This document shows positions 1-13,060 of a stretch of DNA of 64,000 bases, piece by piece. The notes beneath the pieces are model-generated. The model was not told the DNA's origin. It did not search any database and worked only from the letters and a program-made list of their open reading frames with translations. A program made the translations under genes and the position numbers. The stretch lies in NCBI GenBank assembly GCA_018389105.1, contig JACATO010002187.1:1-64000 (forward strand). The letters run 5' to 3'. The number at the start of each line of letters is the position of its first letter. Positions within the stretch are counted from its first letter, which is position 1. Origin of the DNA: Nautilus pompilius. Lineage: Eukaryota > Mollusca > Cephalopoda > Nautilida > Nautilidae.

Positions 1-471
1 ATCTAAAGCTATGCGCTGTTGTTTATTGTCTAAAAAGGCAGTCACAAATCAGACGGTTTAAAAAAAGGGTCGGGGGGGGGGAGGAGAAAGACGAAATCAC
101 GACAGGCAGTCGGCTAAGTCACCGAAGCTGAGATAAGTGCACTGCCTGGTAGCTGACGTGAATTTTTCGCCAGGTAACATTCAGTTTTGTGATTAGACCG
201 AATTTATAGGTTCCTTCTCCGGCGGAGTTAACGTATGAATAAGGTTTGAAGTCTTTTGAATAGAAAAAAAAAAAGCAAGTGGGGGGGGGGAACTAAGAGA
301 AAACAAAAACAACTATAAACAGCTGAACTGGAGGTTACCAGATATTTAAACAATAATTAAAAATCTAGGAACGCTGCTATCCAGTTCAGTTTTAGCCCAA
401 CATAACCGGATCAAAAGACAAACAAACGAACACATCAGCAAAACCTAACATAGACCGGAAGTAAACGGAAA
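1..471. other. Left flank outside the palindrome
   Basis: AT-rich sequence with G-homopolymer runs near 70-80 and 281-290 and an A-run near 265. No ORF, RNA gene or repeat family recognised. It shares nothing obvious with the right flank beyond 57826, so the two arms enter different sequence at their outer ends. Confidence 0.5.
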
Positions 472-826
472 CTCTTCATTGATAGATGTGGAAGGAAACC
501 AGATTGCACAGAGAATACCCGTTTTATGAAGGAGTGCCGAGAAACTAACATCACACAAGATATGCCAGAGTAGAGATCAAAACTTTGGCTCCATTCTATC
601 ATTCTAAATGCTCCCCTATCTTCATTTTTGTTTACATTTTAAAATTTGTGACTTTTTTAAAATGTGGATTTTTCAGCTAACCTTAAGCTTCCAGAAGTAC
701 TATTTGTAAATCTGATTAACAGCTTTGATCGGACATTGATGTCCCATGTTGAATTCTCTTCTTCTATAGTCTCTCACCGAGAACTTGGCAGCATGTGGAG
801 GCCGGTGACCAACATGGCTTGATTAC

Positions 827-1245
827 CTTCCATTGCATTGTTGTTTCTTGTGCTTGTGTACCAGTTTGTCGTCATGGGTTCCTTTCAGTTTCCCCCTGCC
901 AAAGACAGAAGTGCAAGATGGTTGATCGTCCTTGCTGCCTGTAACAACAGCACAATGTAAAACCACAACACACACCTGTGCAGGTGTGGACATAGGAGTT
1001 CTTTTCCAGGAATATCATTAATTCTCTTTTAATACTGTTTTTTTTTAAATAACCTCAGACCTGACGCTTCTGAGGAATCTAAGCAGCTGCATTAGTAAAC
1101 AAGCAAGCACAGTGAAATGCAGTATACCGACCAATCTGCCTCAGATGCGTTGGCTCTTGAGACCGGTAGGTAGAAAAACAAAAAAACAGCACTCACCTGT
1201 CTTCTCTCGGTACTTATTAACGAACAATGTGTCGTATATTTGCAT
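827..1245 (-). CDS. Partial gene, two exons, unknown protein (left copy)
   Basis: Two candidate exons on the minus strand. The first runs from an ATG at 1245 to 1197 and ends at a strong GTGAGT donor. It encodes MQIYDTLFVNKYREKT and exits in phase 1. The second, 938-827, follows a TTGTTACAG acceptor, enters in phase 1, encodes a Lys/His-rich stretch containing GKLKGTHDDKLVHKHKK, and exits in phase 2 at a GTAATC donor. The phases agree. The next exon would lie beyond the palindrome edge at 472, and I could not find one. The start is uncertain: an upstream 34-codon ATG exon (1658-1557) could splice in frame to position 1248. Family not recognised. The right-arm twin is at 57054-57472. Confidence 0.4.
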
Positions 1246-4200
1246 GTACTCACGCAGTTCAGAAATTGTTTATAATTTTTATCAATAAGATTAGATTGTT
1301 ATTAAAAATGTAAAACAGCACAATGGCTGTTAGTTTGACCCACCGATACCTGGTTAACCGTCATGGTTGTTCGCTACATGCAGAACGATGCTTCCGTTCT
1401 ACCTCGGCACACTGTGCAGGCCCTGCCTGCTCCATACTTTAGATTTATTTTCTTCTTGTGCTTTAAAAATCACTTTTCCCAACAACTGTGCATATTATAG
1501 GTTTGAACCTTAAGCCCACAAGTGAAGCCGTGCACAGCTATAGTGTTGGGGAATACCTGTAATTCGGAGTCCAATAAACAAACGATGGATGAAACCATTG
1601 TATATTGTTGTATTTTCATGAATGAGGTGTAGTAGAAAGAATTCTGGTACGTTTCCATTTTGACTGTAATGTAAGGCTTCCCCTAACCCTGACGGGGAAG
1701 TCAGTGGACCATATCAAGGGTTGGTATGAGTTCAGGACGGTGATACGTATAACGAAAGGAGAGTAATTGTGTGGAACTTAAAAGCAGCAGCAGCAGCCGC
1801 CGCCCTACTCTCACGAAAAGCTGTAACATGAAGCATTACGGTTATAGATAAATTTTTGCTGCTGTTGTTGTTGTTGTTGCAGTTCCTTTCTTGAATTGTT
1901 ATTTTTGGGAAACGGAAAACGGCGGCAGTTTTCTCAAAGTTTGGTTAAGAAACTGCAACACGTTTTACCTTTTGTCACAACTTGACAGGAGAACTAAAAA
2001 AAACCAAAAAACAACAGCTTTATCTGTTGGCGTAACCCGATCATAGTGGGCAGGCAGATGAGAAATATAGAAACTCTGAGACAAACGATAGAGAAAGACC
2101 ACAGCGGCTATGCACCGGCAATAATTGAGCTGTCTGTGAGCCCATTCCATGAGGATGCACTTAGATGATTCTCACTTGGTTTTAGGTAGAAGCCAAATAT
2201 AACATTTTAACAGCCAGTTTTCCTTTTACATTAATGAAATTATTGGAAGAGAATTTGAATTTTAAGAAAAATAAAATATTAATACATTTAAAAATGAGAA
2301 ACAAAATTCAGTAAGATAGTGACCCTTATCAAGTTTAGGGAAATCCAATTTTCTATCAGTTATAGTGTCCTGCCATAATAGACTGGTTACCCCCCCTTAA
2401 ATGAATATATCTGACCAAAATTTACATATTTCAGGGGTGAATATATTCAAGCATGGAGGCAAGAGTGACGTGGTATGAACTGTAATTGGGCATGGTGGAA
2501 GAACAGAATTGATGCTTATCAAAGGATGTCTAATTCTGCTCTTCCACTTTTGAAGATGTAGTGTCTTGTTGGTAAAATGGATGAGATATGGTGCCTGTGT
2601 TATTCGGGTGGACAGCACTGCATACCCCAGTTTGCAGAGGAATTGAGGCATTCAGCTAATTCTATGGGTACCCAAAAGCCCTGATTATGAAACCAACTGA
2701 GCAAAAGTGGAAGCATCTGCATTGACAGCTGAGGGCAACCCATCCATGTCCTTTAATTCCATCGTATTGACAGGAAGCTCTCAAACACACAGGGAAACTG
2801 TCAGACCATCAATAAATCTCGATCAGTCGCCGAACAAATGGAGGCTTGAGCGGGTACCAAGAATTTCACTATGTTGCCCATCTTTACTTACTGTTTTTTT
2901 GCAACAAGAAACCAAGTTATCATGGCAGGCACTAGATTATGCCAATGGTGGTGTTATCAGTTGCTATAAAATTTGCAGGTGACACCAAATTCTAAGTTGA
3001 AGCCAACAATACACGAGTTTTTAAAAGGGGATAGGGGCTTGGTTATGCATATTGTTAAATGATTTTCAAAACACATTTTAAAAAAAAAAGTTTAACCTAT
3101 TAAGACTGTATTGCTTTAGTTTTGACTGAACCTGTTTGCGTCTGAATTATCACCTTATTTCATTTGAATGATAAGCTCATGGTTGCAAGCTGTTGTCACA
3201 ACAGGTACAGACCAGATTAACATCCAGTCCTCAAACTGTCAAAAAAACAGGCTGCTTGGCGTGTAGGGGGTTATTCTCGACCAATTCCCCAAATCTGGAC
3301 TGTTAATCTCCTCAGCATAAGGCTGTGCTATAAAGTATTAACTGTCTTTTGCCACTGTTGTGCATAGTTTCAGGATGGACAGGCATTCTGTCAAATTTGG
3401 CTCTCTATTTTTTTATATTGAGAAAACAAGCACTGATGAATTTTTAAATGGTAAAGTTACTCAGTTTTGTATACTCATCACAAGAACCCCAAACATTGCT
3501 TCTACCTTTCATCCTTGAATGCTATTATAAATCTTACAGCCTCAAGACTCTTCCAAACAATCAGAGGAGATGGGGAAGTAAAGTGTGTTAACTTGGATTT
3601 GTAATCAGACTAATATCGAAGTATCTGTAATAAGACTTTTCTTTTACTATGTTCATGTCCTAATAAAGTGGCCAGACACTGTTTCCTTTCAGAGTTGGGC
3701 GCAGATGGGAATTAGGCTGATCACATGACATGGCAGGTGATCCGTGCAACACTATATATGACTTGGAATTAGTGCAAATGCTCTTGTCCATGTTCGAAAG
3801 AGGCACCAAAACCATTTTGTTGGTAGGCTGCTCCAAGTAATTAGTCATTTGAGTTTATCAGCAACTGTGAAAGGTAAAGTAAAATGTCTGCTGCAAACAG
3901 CGAAAGAAAGAGGAAGGGTGGATGAGATAATTCCCTGCCTGAGCAAGAAATACCAGGTGAATAAACTTACCGTAAACAGAGAAAGTAAGTTGGCGTTCAA
4001 TTGATATAAAGTATTTTAGAAACCACAGATTCCACTGTGGAAACTGACAAAATGGCAACTGCTGTTTCTCAAACAAATTTTAAAATCCTTCCAAATCGCT
4101 GCTTGTATCAAGAAATAGATCAGATAATGCTTAATGAGTATTGTTAACATGGCTCACAAGACTGGATGCAGAGCCAGGGAACTCGGTACAACTTATGGAT

Positions 4201-4929
4201 ATAGTCTAACCATTTTCAATAGCCTCACAGCAAGATAGGTACTTAAAGATTTAGTGAATAAACTCAAAAGATCATACCCCTAAATATGAAGCCACCTGGC
4301 AAGGATACCTGAACGCAGGAACTCCTTGATGAATAATTTTTTTTTTTTTTGAAAGCAAGCAAAAATAGTCAAATCAACAAATACATGTCTGACTTACAGT
4401 GGAAGATTCTGCATGAAGTCCTTATGTTAGTTCTCATCATTTGGTGCCAATACATAAAATTCACACAAGGAGATATTAGGAAGGCAAACTCCCGTTATTG
4501 TGGTAGATTTTCCAATGCAAGCATTTTTTCTTTCTGTTTTTTTTTTAAAATTTCAAGTCATTTCCTTTAAGGTGGTTGTGACCCCCCATGGACATGGGTC
4601 AAAGCTACTTCGACTAATTTTGGTAATAACGTGTGGGGGGTCAAAATTATGTGATGAAGGTCACAATGAGGCTAGCAGTCACTCGGAATGTACGCTGTGG
4701 AGTGAGTCCCCCATGGCTTTTCCCAAAATGTATCGCTGAGAAACAGTATATACACTACTTGGAGAGAGAGAGAGAGTCGACAGACAGAAAAAAAAAAACA
4801 GTTAACAGAAAACTTTAATTAATAAAATTTTCAACAGTTAGTTTAGTATAAGTTTGATATAAAAATAAAATCATCATTAGTTGTTTGGCAATAAAAGTAA
4901 ACAGACAACTACTGATATCACATCATCTA
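1246..4929. other. Outer left-arm non-coding sequence
   Basis: AT-rich sequence with short ORFs that have no recognisable domain. Notable simple sequence: an (AGC)n/(CCG) tract near 1783-1805, a (TTG)n tract near 1861-1880, and a short GA repeat near 4762-4775. A 34-codon ATG ORF on the minus strand (1658-1557) ends at a GTATTC donor and may be a 5' exon of the outer gene. At about 4412 the left arm lacks a 1.09 kb segment present in the right arm. Confidence 0.4.
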
Positions 4930-5473
4930 CGAGGGTAAGTCAAAAATTATCCGCACTTTCGCCATAACATATCTTTAGGTTTGTCACACCGCCTTCTGCT
5001 CATGCGTGCTTATAGTTGGTACTATTGTGGTCATGTGATCAAAGATTGAGCTTGATCGCGCCACTTTTCTTGCTGCTGTTACAGTGTAAACAGCCGCTCC
5101 GCTAACAGTGTGCACCAAGGAGGAACAAAGAGCAGTGATCCGATTTCTCTGGTCGGAAGGTGTGTCAAGGGCTGAAATTCATCGGAGGCTTTTAACGCAA
5201 TACGGCGACAGTGCACTACCGCGTAGAAGTGTGTATGAGTGGATCGAGAAGTTTAAAAGTGTGACGCATGAAGGAGGAGCAGGATGCCCGTCAACCTCCA
5301 CCACTGACGAGAAGATTCAGCAAGCTCGAGAGATGGTAAGCTTGTGGACTGCTGGACCAAGTGCATCGAAAAGGAAGGAGACTGTGTAGAAAAATGACGT
5401 ACTTGTTTAACCCCTGCTTTTGTGTAAATAGATTGATAAAACAAGAGTATGGATAATTTTTGACTTTCCCTCG
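4930..5473 (+). mobile_element. Non-autonomous mariner-like element (left copy)
   Basis: A 544-bp element bounded by TA dinucleotides, with terminal inverted repeats beginning CGAGGGTAAGTCAAAAATTA on the left and matching (one or two mismatches) CGAGGGAAAGTCAAAAATTA on the right end. Inside, 5108-5389 encodes about 93 residues of the N-terminal helix-turn-helix region of a mariner transposase (EEQRAVIRFLWSEG, RRSVYEWIEKFK). The catalytic DDE/D part is absent. The ORF lacks an ATG at its reading-frame start, so it is a deleted, non-autonomous derivative. The same insertion lies in the other arm at 51732-52275, so it predates the duplication. Confidence 0.88.
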
Positions 5474-6907
5474 TATTATAATTACTAATAGGTAAAATGA
5501 TCAACAGAAAGTTAAGGAAGCAAATTTTTAAAGAACAAGAAGCTAAATGATAAGCAAAGTGGTCAATAACAACAAATTTTAAAGGCAAACTAATTATTCA
5601 AAATTATTTGGACATGGGCTTGCCCCACTGAGATCACGCACTGGGATGGGGATGATTCCTATTAAACTTATTCAGTTGAGGGGGGAATATGAATTTGAGG
5701 CTGTTTCTCTCTTGTTTACTACAGCCGTGTGGCATTAACGTTAGTGCTGCTTGCTGAAAGCTTTAGAGATGGCAGAGTTTACAGAGGTGGTGTGTACGCC
5801 ATGCTAATACGCATTTCTTGGATGCGGTCCAGCAAGCACTGCCTGTGCCATTCTGCACGCTTGCGGCACCTGTGCTGCTGCTGTTGCAAGGCCCCTACTA
5901 TAAGACGGCTATTGTAAACAATTGAGAACAGACTTAGCGATGTGGTAGACCAGTGATTTTCTGGTGGTCGCTAAAACTGCTGAAAACTACGCCCGTCAGA
6001 GGTGGAGGAGAGAAGGGAGATGTCTCAGAGAGGTAAGCTAGATCAGCCAGACATGCACCAGCCAGTGCACGACTGCAATCCTCGCCACTTCTAACCAGGC
6101 TATGTCACTGTGCCCCCCTTCCACTATTTAAAAACAAATCTGGCTTAGAATTAATTGTTATTATTTTCTTTTTAACACTAATGTGCATTAGTATAAGATA
6201 TAAATCCTCCAGGGAATAATAAAATGCATGTGTGTCTGTACACTGGGACAGCAGATAGCTGAGCACAAGGTCTGCTGACTTGCTGTGGATAAGGGCCAGA
6301 GTTAAATTCTCATCAAATTCAACATGCTTTGGAAATCCCTCAGCAGCCTGGTTTCTTCTCACTCTTCTGCATCAGTCTGTCTAGGCGGCTGGAGCTAAAC
6401 AGTAAATTCTGGTAAGAATTTTCTGGGCACAAGGATCACACCTTGACCACTGCACCAGACACCACCAACTGTAACCAGGTAACGTGTGTGGTATCCAAGG
6501 CTACCTCCAGCGAGATGTCTTCAGAACCCTGAAGTCAACACGGGGAATCACAAAGAGCTACAGCAATTACACATCACTAAAATAAAAGTAACAAACCTTA
6601 AAAAAGAGAGATATTTGCACTGACCAAAATTAACTTATCAAACTGAGGTGAGTCTTCTGTATATTTTTAAAAATTCATAATTAAATTCAATGCCATTTTG
6701 TACCTGTTTATGAAACCGAGTCTTCATCTGCATGCTTCAAGGATGGACATAGAGCTGGCAGCTATCTTATGGAAAACGAATCACTCAGTGCATCCAAAGA
6801 GAAATCTGCATCAAAGCTGTCCAACAGACAGCAAGCCTGATTCCCCTTGACTTCAGAGGCAAGTCGAGGGTTTCTGTTTTGAATGGCGCCATTGTTGATC
6901 AAATAGT
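5474..6907. other. 3' flank of the left DD-SH2 gene
   Basis: No further exon could be supported here. A CTG/CAG-rich patch lies near 5871-5886. An open frame on the minus strand (6362-6105) has no start codon of its own, no splice context and no recognisable domain; it is probably 3' untranslated or intergenic sequence of the neighbouring gene. Confidence 0.35.
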
Positions 6908-9900
6908 TTAATCTTCTATGAAAACAGGAACTTCAAGGTGGACATGCTTGTAAGATGTAGCTGTTCTTGAATGCTTAGGGGGCCCCAGATTTATCCGATT
7001 ATACATCCCAATCAGTTCGAGGACAGAGTTGGCCATCCGCTTGTCTTCGTCAATTCTGTATCTAACCGTGGAACCTTCGCCGCGTATCTTACAGATCGTG
7101 TAGTGAAGGATTTCTCCCAAATGGCTGAAACGAGAACATCAACAACCAATATGAGGGCACAGGCAAATCAAATAAAAAATTGACTTATTATACAACAGAG
7201 AAAAAGTTATTCGAGAACAACCCCCCCTTTTTTTTCTCGTTTTCAAGTATTTATGAGCTGGATTTTATTAAAATCTCCTGAGAAGAGAAATTCACCCTAA
7301 ATTATTATTTTTAAAGCACCGCAGCAGGGAAGAACTCGCTTACTATTTCTTACAATTAAAACACCTTAAATGCAGACTTACCTGTTAGTCTCTTTGCATT
7401 TGAGTTTTAAAACTGATCAAAATTTCCTCCGCATCAGTCAGTTATAATCACAGTTTGCCTTCTCAATCATCACTGCTCAGAAGAACAGTCCCCACGAGAA
7501 TCATGACAGATCCACTTGAAATTATTGAGGGAAATGTAGAAAACGTACCTATTAATCACACATTAGTTAGGTGTGTGACAGCATTTCATCCTGTGGATCT
7601 GTGTAAATCAGGCTGATCACCAGAATGTATTACTTCGTGACGTTTCTGATAGAATTTTCTTTTTATCCTAATATTAAAAAAAGATGGCTTCGGTCGGTCA
7701 AACTGTAGCAGACACAACGAAAACGTACAGACTGAGTAGCATACCTCACACTAACACGTAACTGTTGATACTTTCGGTCAAACCAAACCATGTAACAGCC
7801 ATCGCTTTTGAGAAAATGCTTCAAATGTTGTTCACACTATAAAAAAAAAAAACAAATACCTGTAGGTTATAGAGAAGAAAAGCAAACAAGGGGAGGTAAC
7901 TTACTGATTAGACTAAAGCAGCTGCCATGGAGAATCCTCACAGAAGTGCTGTAGAGCCTTTAAAGCAATAACTAGTTAAGCGTAACCTCAGCTTAAAGAT
8001 GTCCATACAAATACAACACAGATGCTGCACAATATGAGGAGTAACATAAATACAAGTAATGACCAATGGAGTTGTGTGCAGGTCACTGGTCCTTTAAATA
8101 ATCAAATGAATTACTTAGAATCATGGAGAAAATTTCAAACAGCTATTTTAAGGAAGTAATAAAACAATAGTAGGTTATAGTAATAGGCTGTCTCTTCTTT
8201 ATTATCTTATCATTGCCGAATTTTTAACTGAGAAATCTGAGAGCACTTCTACCTTTACCCAGACTGAAACAAATACTATAAATAAGAAGAGCATCAATGC
8301 AGCTTTTTACCTGAGGAAAAGAAAAACAGCAGCAAATAAGCAACGGGGAACCAAAGTGTGCACCTGTGGAGCACTTGAGTAGATAGAGATGCAGAAAAAT
8401 GTTGGCATATAGAAAATTTAAAGAGCCCTTTGATTTACAAGGAACCAGGAACTGAAAAGTAATTGTTATAAAAACAATCAACAATCATCACTGACAAAGA
8501 AGATATGCCCAAACTATATTAAACTGGTGACAGATAAGAGAAAAGACAGCACATATGTGACAAGAGATGCCATAGGATAAACAAATAAATATATATGTAT
8601 ACTTCATACATACCTTTTGTTGTGTCTCAATCTTTTTACAAACACCAGGAATGCCAGAAAATGCATCTATTTCATTTATGCCAAAACTGATTTCTGAGGA
8701 TGTAGGATGCGAAGAGTCGGGCATCACATTCTGCTCCGGTGTGGAAGCTTCATCTGGTCTCTTTAACGAGGTTGTCGATGGGTTACTTTGCATTACAGGT
8801 ACAAACATGTGCCCTCCTTCACAAAACGACAAGGAGTCAGAGCCCTTCATGGGGGGAGAAACAATGTTACAAATGTTACTGCTTTTAGAAGAGGATGAGG
8901 TGATGATTTCGTGAAGTGATATCATTCTCGAAACAATGAAGCAATTCTGAAGGGAAGCCCCCACCCTTATATATTGGCTAGTGACTCCAGAACAAAAACG
9001 TTAAAATTCCTGTGCTACTCAACAGAGTTGGCTAATTCCACCTGCCTCCCCTTTTCTATTCTTCTCCCGCTATTCTAAACTTTCCTTAATTATGGTCTGT
9101 AAAATTTCCATTCTGCTTAGAGAAAATCCTAGAAAATGGATTTATTTGGATCTGGTGAATTCTCTAAAGTATTAAATTGATTCTTTTTCTCAAAAAAAAT
9201 ACAATTTAAAGCAACTTCTTGGTTTTCAGTCTTTAACTAGTGTCCCTTTTCTCCGCACATTCCCACTATATTCCAGGCGAGCTCCTACTAGTCAGACCAG
9301 TAAAATCTAATTTTCTTTAGCCACATCATCCAGACAATAACAACACAAACGTCATCTAGCACAGCCGATGGGTAACCATAAAGCGGTGAAGTGTAGCATA
9401 CGAAAACTTCCTCACAAACCATAAAGAAAGATTCAAAGGAATGTAGAAAAGCAGTTTCACGCCACGTTGGAAGTTTCTCTTGTGCTAAACAGAGTTGTAG
9501 ATGATGGTAATGCACCAACCTGTACTTCTGCTGCTTCCACTGGAACATTTATCGTATTTGGGAGTTCTCTAATAGTAATCATCTGCCCCTGAAATAAAAT
9601 TATTTTCACTGTCAAATACCTGTATCCATGTGCAATGTGTACACTGAGTAAGTTTGTGTAGTGAATTTGTTTTCTATTCAAGGTTTAATGTATCAATACA
9701 ATGGTGGAAAGGTGGATATTATATGGCCCATTAATGTTAGTTCCTGCCTCCACAACACCACCCATACCAGAGAATTTGAGTCTGAGTGAAGAAATGATTT
9801 CCATTAAGTTTCCTTACCGTTAAACTTTCTGCTCTATTTCTCCAGTCACAGTTTGGAGGCTGGACGATTGTGTAATTGTTAGTGCCTCCATTTTCTAGAA

Positions 9901-11762
9901 TGTTTATTATGCTGTCTTCAAGTGAAGCTCCTCTCACTGTTTTAACTAGCAAGCAATCTGCACGATTTCCATCTCTCTCTACGCAGATGTAAAGTGTAAT
10001 AGAATTCAGTTCTGAAAAAGTAAATGTACATATGCCATAACCAGAATAATAAAAACAGCTGTGCCATTTTTTCAGATGTTAAAAACAGGGCACCCACATC
10101 ACATAGCTGTCTTTCCATCCTGGACTGGGGCAGAAATTAACTAATGTTGGCTCTAGAAGCTACTGGACTATTTGACAGACATAACCACACTTGCTGGATA
10201 CAATTTGGAAAACTGTCTGATACAAGAATGGGAAGAAGCAAAAATATCAAATGCACAATTTCTACTTTTACAGTAACACATTAACCCCAACATAGTTGCT
10301 ATGGTAATGCTGATGTCCACTCAGAACCAACACTGCTTGTACTTCCACTTGTTGCCATTGTTTTCTTCAGCAGGGCCGTCTTTCTCACATCTACTTCTGC
10401 TCAACATATTATTGTTTAAACAGGAAATTAATGCTATTAAGCTTCCTAACATCTAGGATAAGACAAAAATACCAGTCAGCAATTGCAGAGGTTAGAGAAC
10501 ACCAACCCAAAAATGAAGAAGATTCTCATTTAGTTACCTTAGTTTAGTGGTTACAAGGAGAAAGGAAGCCATTAAGGATAGGCTCCCATGTTTAGCAAAA
10601 CAGCTCTTAAATTGATTTATACTATGAGTATTAACTGTTATACGATTGTTTACAATTCCATAATTTTACAGGTGTTTCCTGATATTGACCAATGCCGACT
10701 TCTTAGCCAACTTATCACAGCTTTAATAATTAGATAGAAAGAGAGAAAGCAACTTGGTCAGAACCCCTAATTATACTAAAGCTCCTCTCAAACATCTAAA
10801 GTCCAAAGTAGGAAACAACTAATAATATTTTCAAATTTCTGTATATATTCTAAATCATTAAAACTGGGGGACCTTCCAGCGAATCTGTTAAACATGCTCC
10901 ACTAATTCTACAGTGTCCTTGATATGGTATCCAAACCTGCAGTGTATCTGAGAAGGGAATCAACTAACTTTGTACGTTTCTGACCTCGTGGTTAATCAGT
11001 CTAATCATTCCATCAGCAGTGTAAATTCCTTGTTTTCACACCTAATAGTTTTTTTATATGCAAATAACTCCAGATCCTTTCCTGAGACTACACTTTTCGG
11101 CTAAATTATCGACCATACAATGACATATTTCTTGTTTGATGCTAAACTCTAAATCCGATAATAAATTATCCGGGTTTATTTGAAGAAACTTATCTCCTTT
11201 TTTTGCTCTTAACTTGAGAATAAACTCTTGTACTGCCTACAGCATCATTTATGTAGACCAGAAATAGGAGTCCCTGTGGCACAGCACAAGAGACTGGCTT
11301 GACAACCTTCCTCTTAGTGAGCATCAAGCTGAAGTTGTAAGTGCGTGGCCAAATAATCACTGAACAATCACTTACCTGTGTGTGAGAGACTGACTACCTT
11401 AATTCTTGTTAAGTTGAAAGAAGAAAAGGTAATAACAATTACAATAATGTGTTAAAAGACATAGATATTTACACCTGAACTTTGAGGCTATGATTGTTAT
11501 TTTCTCGCAGCATATGTAATGCACGCACTACCTTGATTTGTTAAAAAGGGAATGTCTCCAGCTCCCATGATCCGAGTAAATTGTGGTTTCTACCTGTATG
11601 GTCCATACCAGGTCAGGTGAGGTGTCACCTTAGCGAAATATCATTAGGGAGCCGAACGGAAGGAGACTGGCTGACCTTACATCAGACAGAGACTTTATTA
11701 GAAACCAGGGAAACAAAACGAGAGATGCTTGAAACAATTCCTGATCTGTACTGATGAACTAA

Positions 11763-11839
<77 letters not shown>

Positions 11840-12500
11840 CTCTCCTACAGCCTTTAAGGATGTTTTAGGCGGACTCTACCCCCCCCAAACCCCTATAACT
11901 TGTTAGTCAACTCATCTGTCTGAATTAACATTTTCCATGGAACAGCGAAGATACAGCGACGGTCTGGAATGAGTTCACCGTGGTTAATCCGGTCGGTGAA
12001 GGGTGCGGATCCCACGGGCGATCGCAGGCCGTCGACAGGGAGAGGAGTTTGACAGATGCGTTCTTACATACAGGGTTGTGGGTCCAGCCCTCCCCTCCCC
12101 TTTATAACCCCGAATACCAGGTTTTGACCCCCCCCAGCCATTAGCTAACGAAGAACAGCCACCTACCCTCAACCGCCTTCTCTAACAGCTCCACGCAGTC
12201 TAACCGGCCGCATCCCTGCAGCGCACGGAGCAGCACGTAGATGGTGCTGCCGTCACCCCTACTCGCCCAGTCTCTGATGAGGGTGAACCCCTCCAGTTCC
12301 CGGCGCACCCGCGCGTACTCCCCGATCTTCTTCAGCTGGTCGCCGGAGTAGCCCAGCAGCTCCCCGACATCCTTCCAGCCTCGGCTGCAGAGCTGAGCGG
12401 CCGACGACGTCAGGGTCTCTCCGATCATCTTTCGCACGGCCTCCGGCAAAGCGTCCACATGCTGCCGATAGCTTTGGCTGACATTCCGGTCGATGTTCAT
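6908..12500 (-). CDS. Death domain - SH2-like protein, 412 aa (left copy)
   Basis: Six exons on the minus strand: 12500-12167, 10011-9818, 9588-9520, 8946-8614, 7836-7745, 7124-6908. All have AG/GT borders, and the phases (1, 0, 0, 0, 2) join into one frame. Exon 1 encodes a death domain of the MyD88/IRAK/Pelle type (RGWKDVGELLGYS, then TLIRDWASRGDGSTIYVLLR and GRLDCVELL). Exons 2-3 encode an unassigned domain. Exon 4 is Ser/Thr/Pro-rich. Exons 5-6 encode an SH2-like fold (residues about 305-385) with LRVSVSHLGEILHYTI, including the conserved HY of strand D. The FLVR motif reads YMVW, so the phosphotyrosine-binding Arg is Trp328. An in-frame stop lies upstream of the ATG in the right copy. 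Likely an intracellular signalling adaptor; the function is inferred. Confidence 0.72.
11765..11839. repeat. (TAA)n microsatellite
   Basis: About 25 uninterrupted TAA units inside or near the first intron of the left DD-SH2 gene. The twin in the right arm (42001-42072) is slightly shorter. Confidence 0.97.
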
Positions 12501-13060
12501 CGGGAGCCCCAACAGATCCTTAACCAGGAAATGCGCTGACGAATTTCTTCTTTTTTTTCAATCATAGTTATCTCCCTTATTTAAATGTCCAGCGCAGATT
12601 GAGAGATGCGAATGCGAGTTTCCATACCTGTCCCGACAGACATCAACCCTGAAGAAGTACCCGAAACACAGCCGGCCCCCCCCTCCACCACTTAGACCTT
12701 AAAACAGGGGTTTCCGTAGACTGATAAGACAACGTTGTCAAAATACTGTTGCGCTGAGCCCGGTCTCGGTTTCCTGTAGACATTCAGAAGAACCGAAACA
12801 AGGGATACAGCAGACACAGGGGCGACCGCCCCCCCCCCCTGTAGCCTCGCCACTGAGCAGACAACAGGCTAAGGCCGAGTTTCCGTTGGTGAGGTCCCGG
12901 TAATTCTGACCCGCATCACACTGTAGGAAGCTGATGGACAAAACCATGTCCCTCGTCTGCTCCAGATCGAAACTTCCGACTTCCCATTGCTGATGGACGA
13001 TGATGCAGGCACCCCATTCTCAACGCCAACAGGTGCATGAAATGTTGGGAGGGGGGGTCA
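12167..13060 (-). promoter_or_regulatory. CpG-rich first exon and upstream region of left DD-SH2 gene
   Basis: Base composition changes here from AT-rich intron to GC- and CpG-rich sequence covering exon 1 and about 500 bases upstream. It contains an AGTTATCTCCCTTA motif (12565-12578). An open frame 12947-12738 (minus strand, LQCDAGQNYRDL) lies within it, but no splice signals tie it to a gene. This is a plausible promoter region, based on composition only. Confidence 0.35.
12497..12565 (-). promoter_or_regulatory. Upstream ORF overlapping the DD-SH2 start codon
   Basis: A 22-codon ORF (ATG at 12565) runs into the main start and ends with a TGA that overlaps it as ATGA. This arrangement can reduce initiation or allow reinitiation at the main ATG. 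It is present only in the left arm: the same position on the right reads GTG. It matters only if transcription starts upstream of it, which the sequence cannot show. Confidence 0.4.

Noticed and set aside
5253-5588. 111-codon minus-strand ORF across the mariner-like element end
   Set aside because: It crosses the element boundary and overlaps the mariner HTH on the other strand; no independent support.
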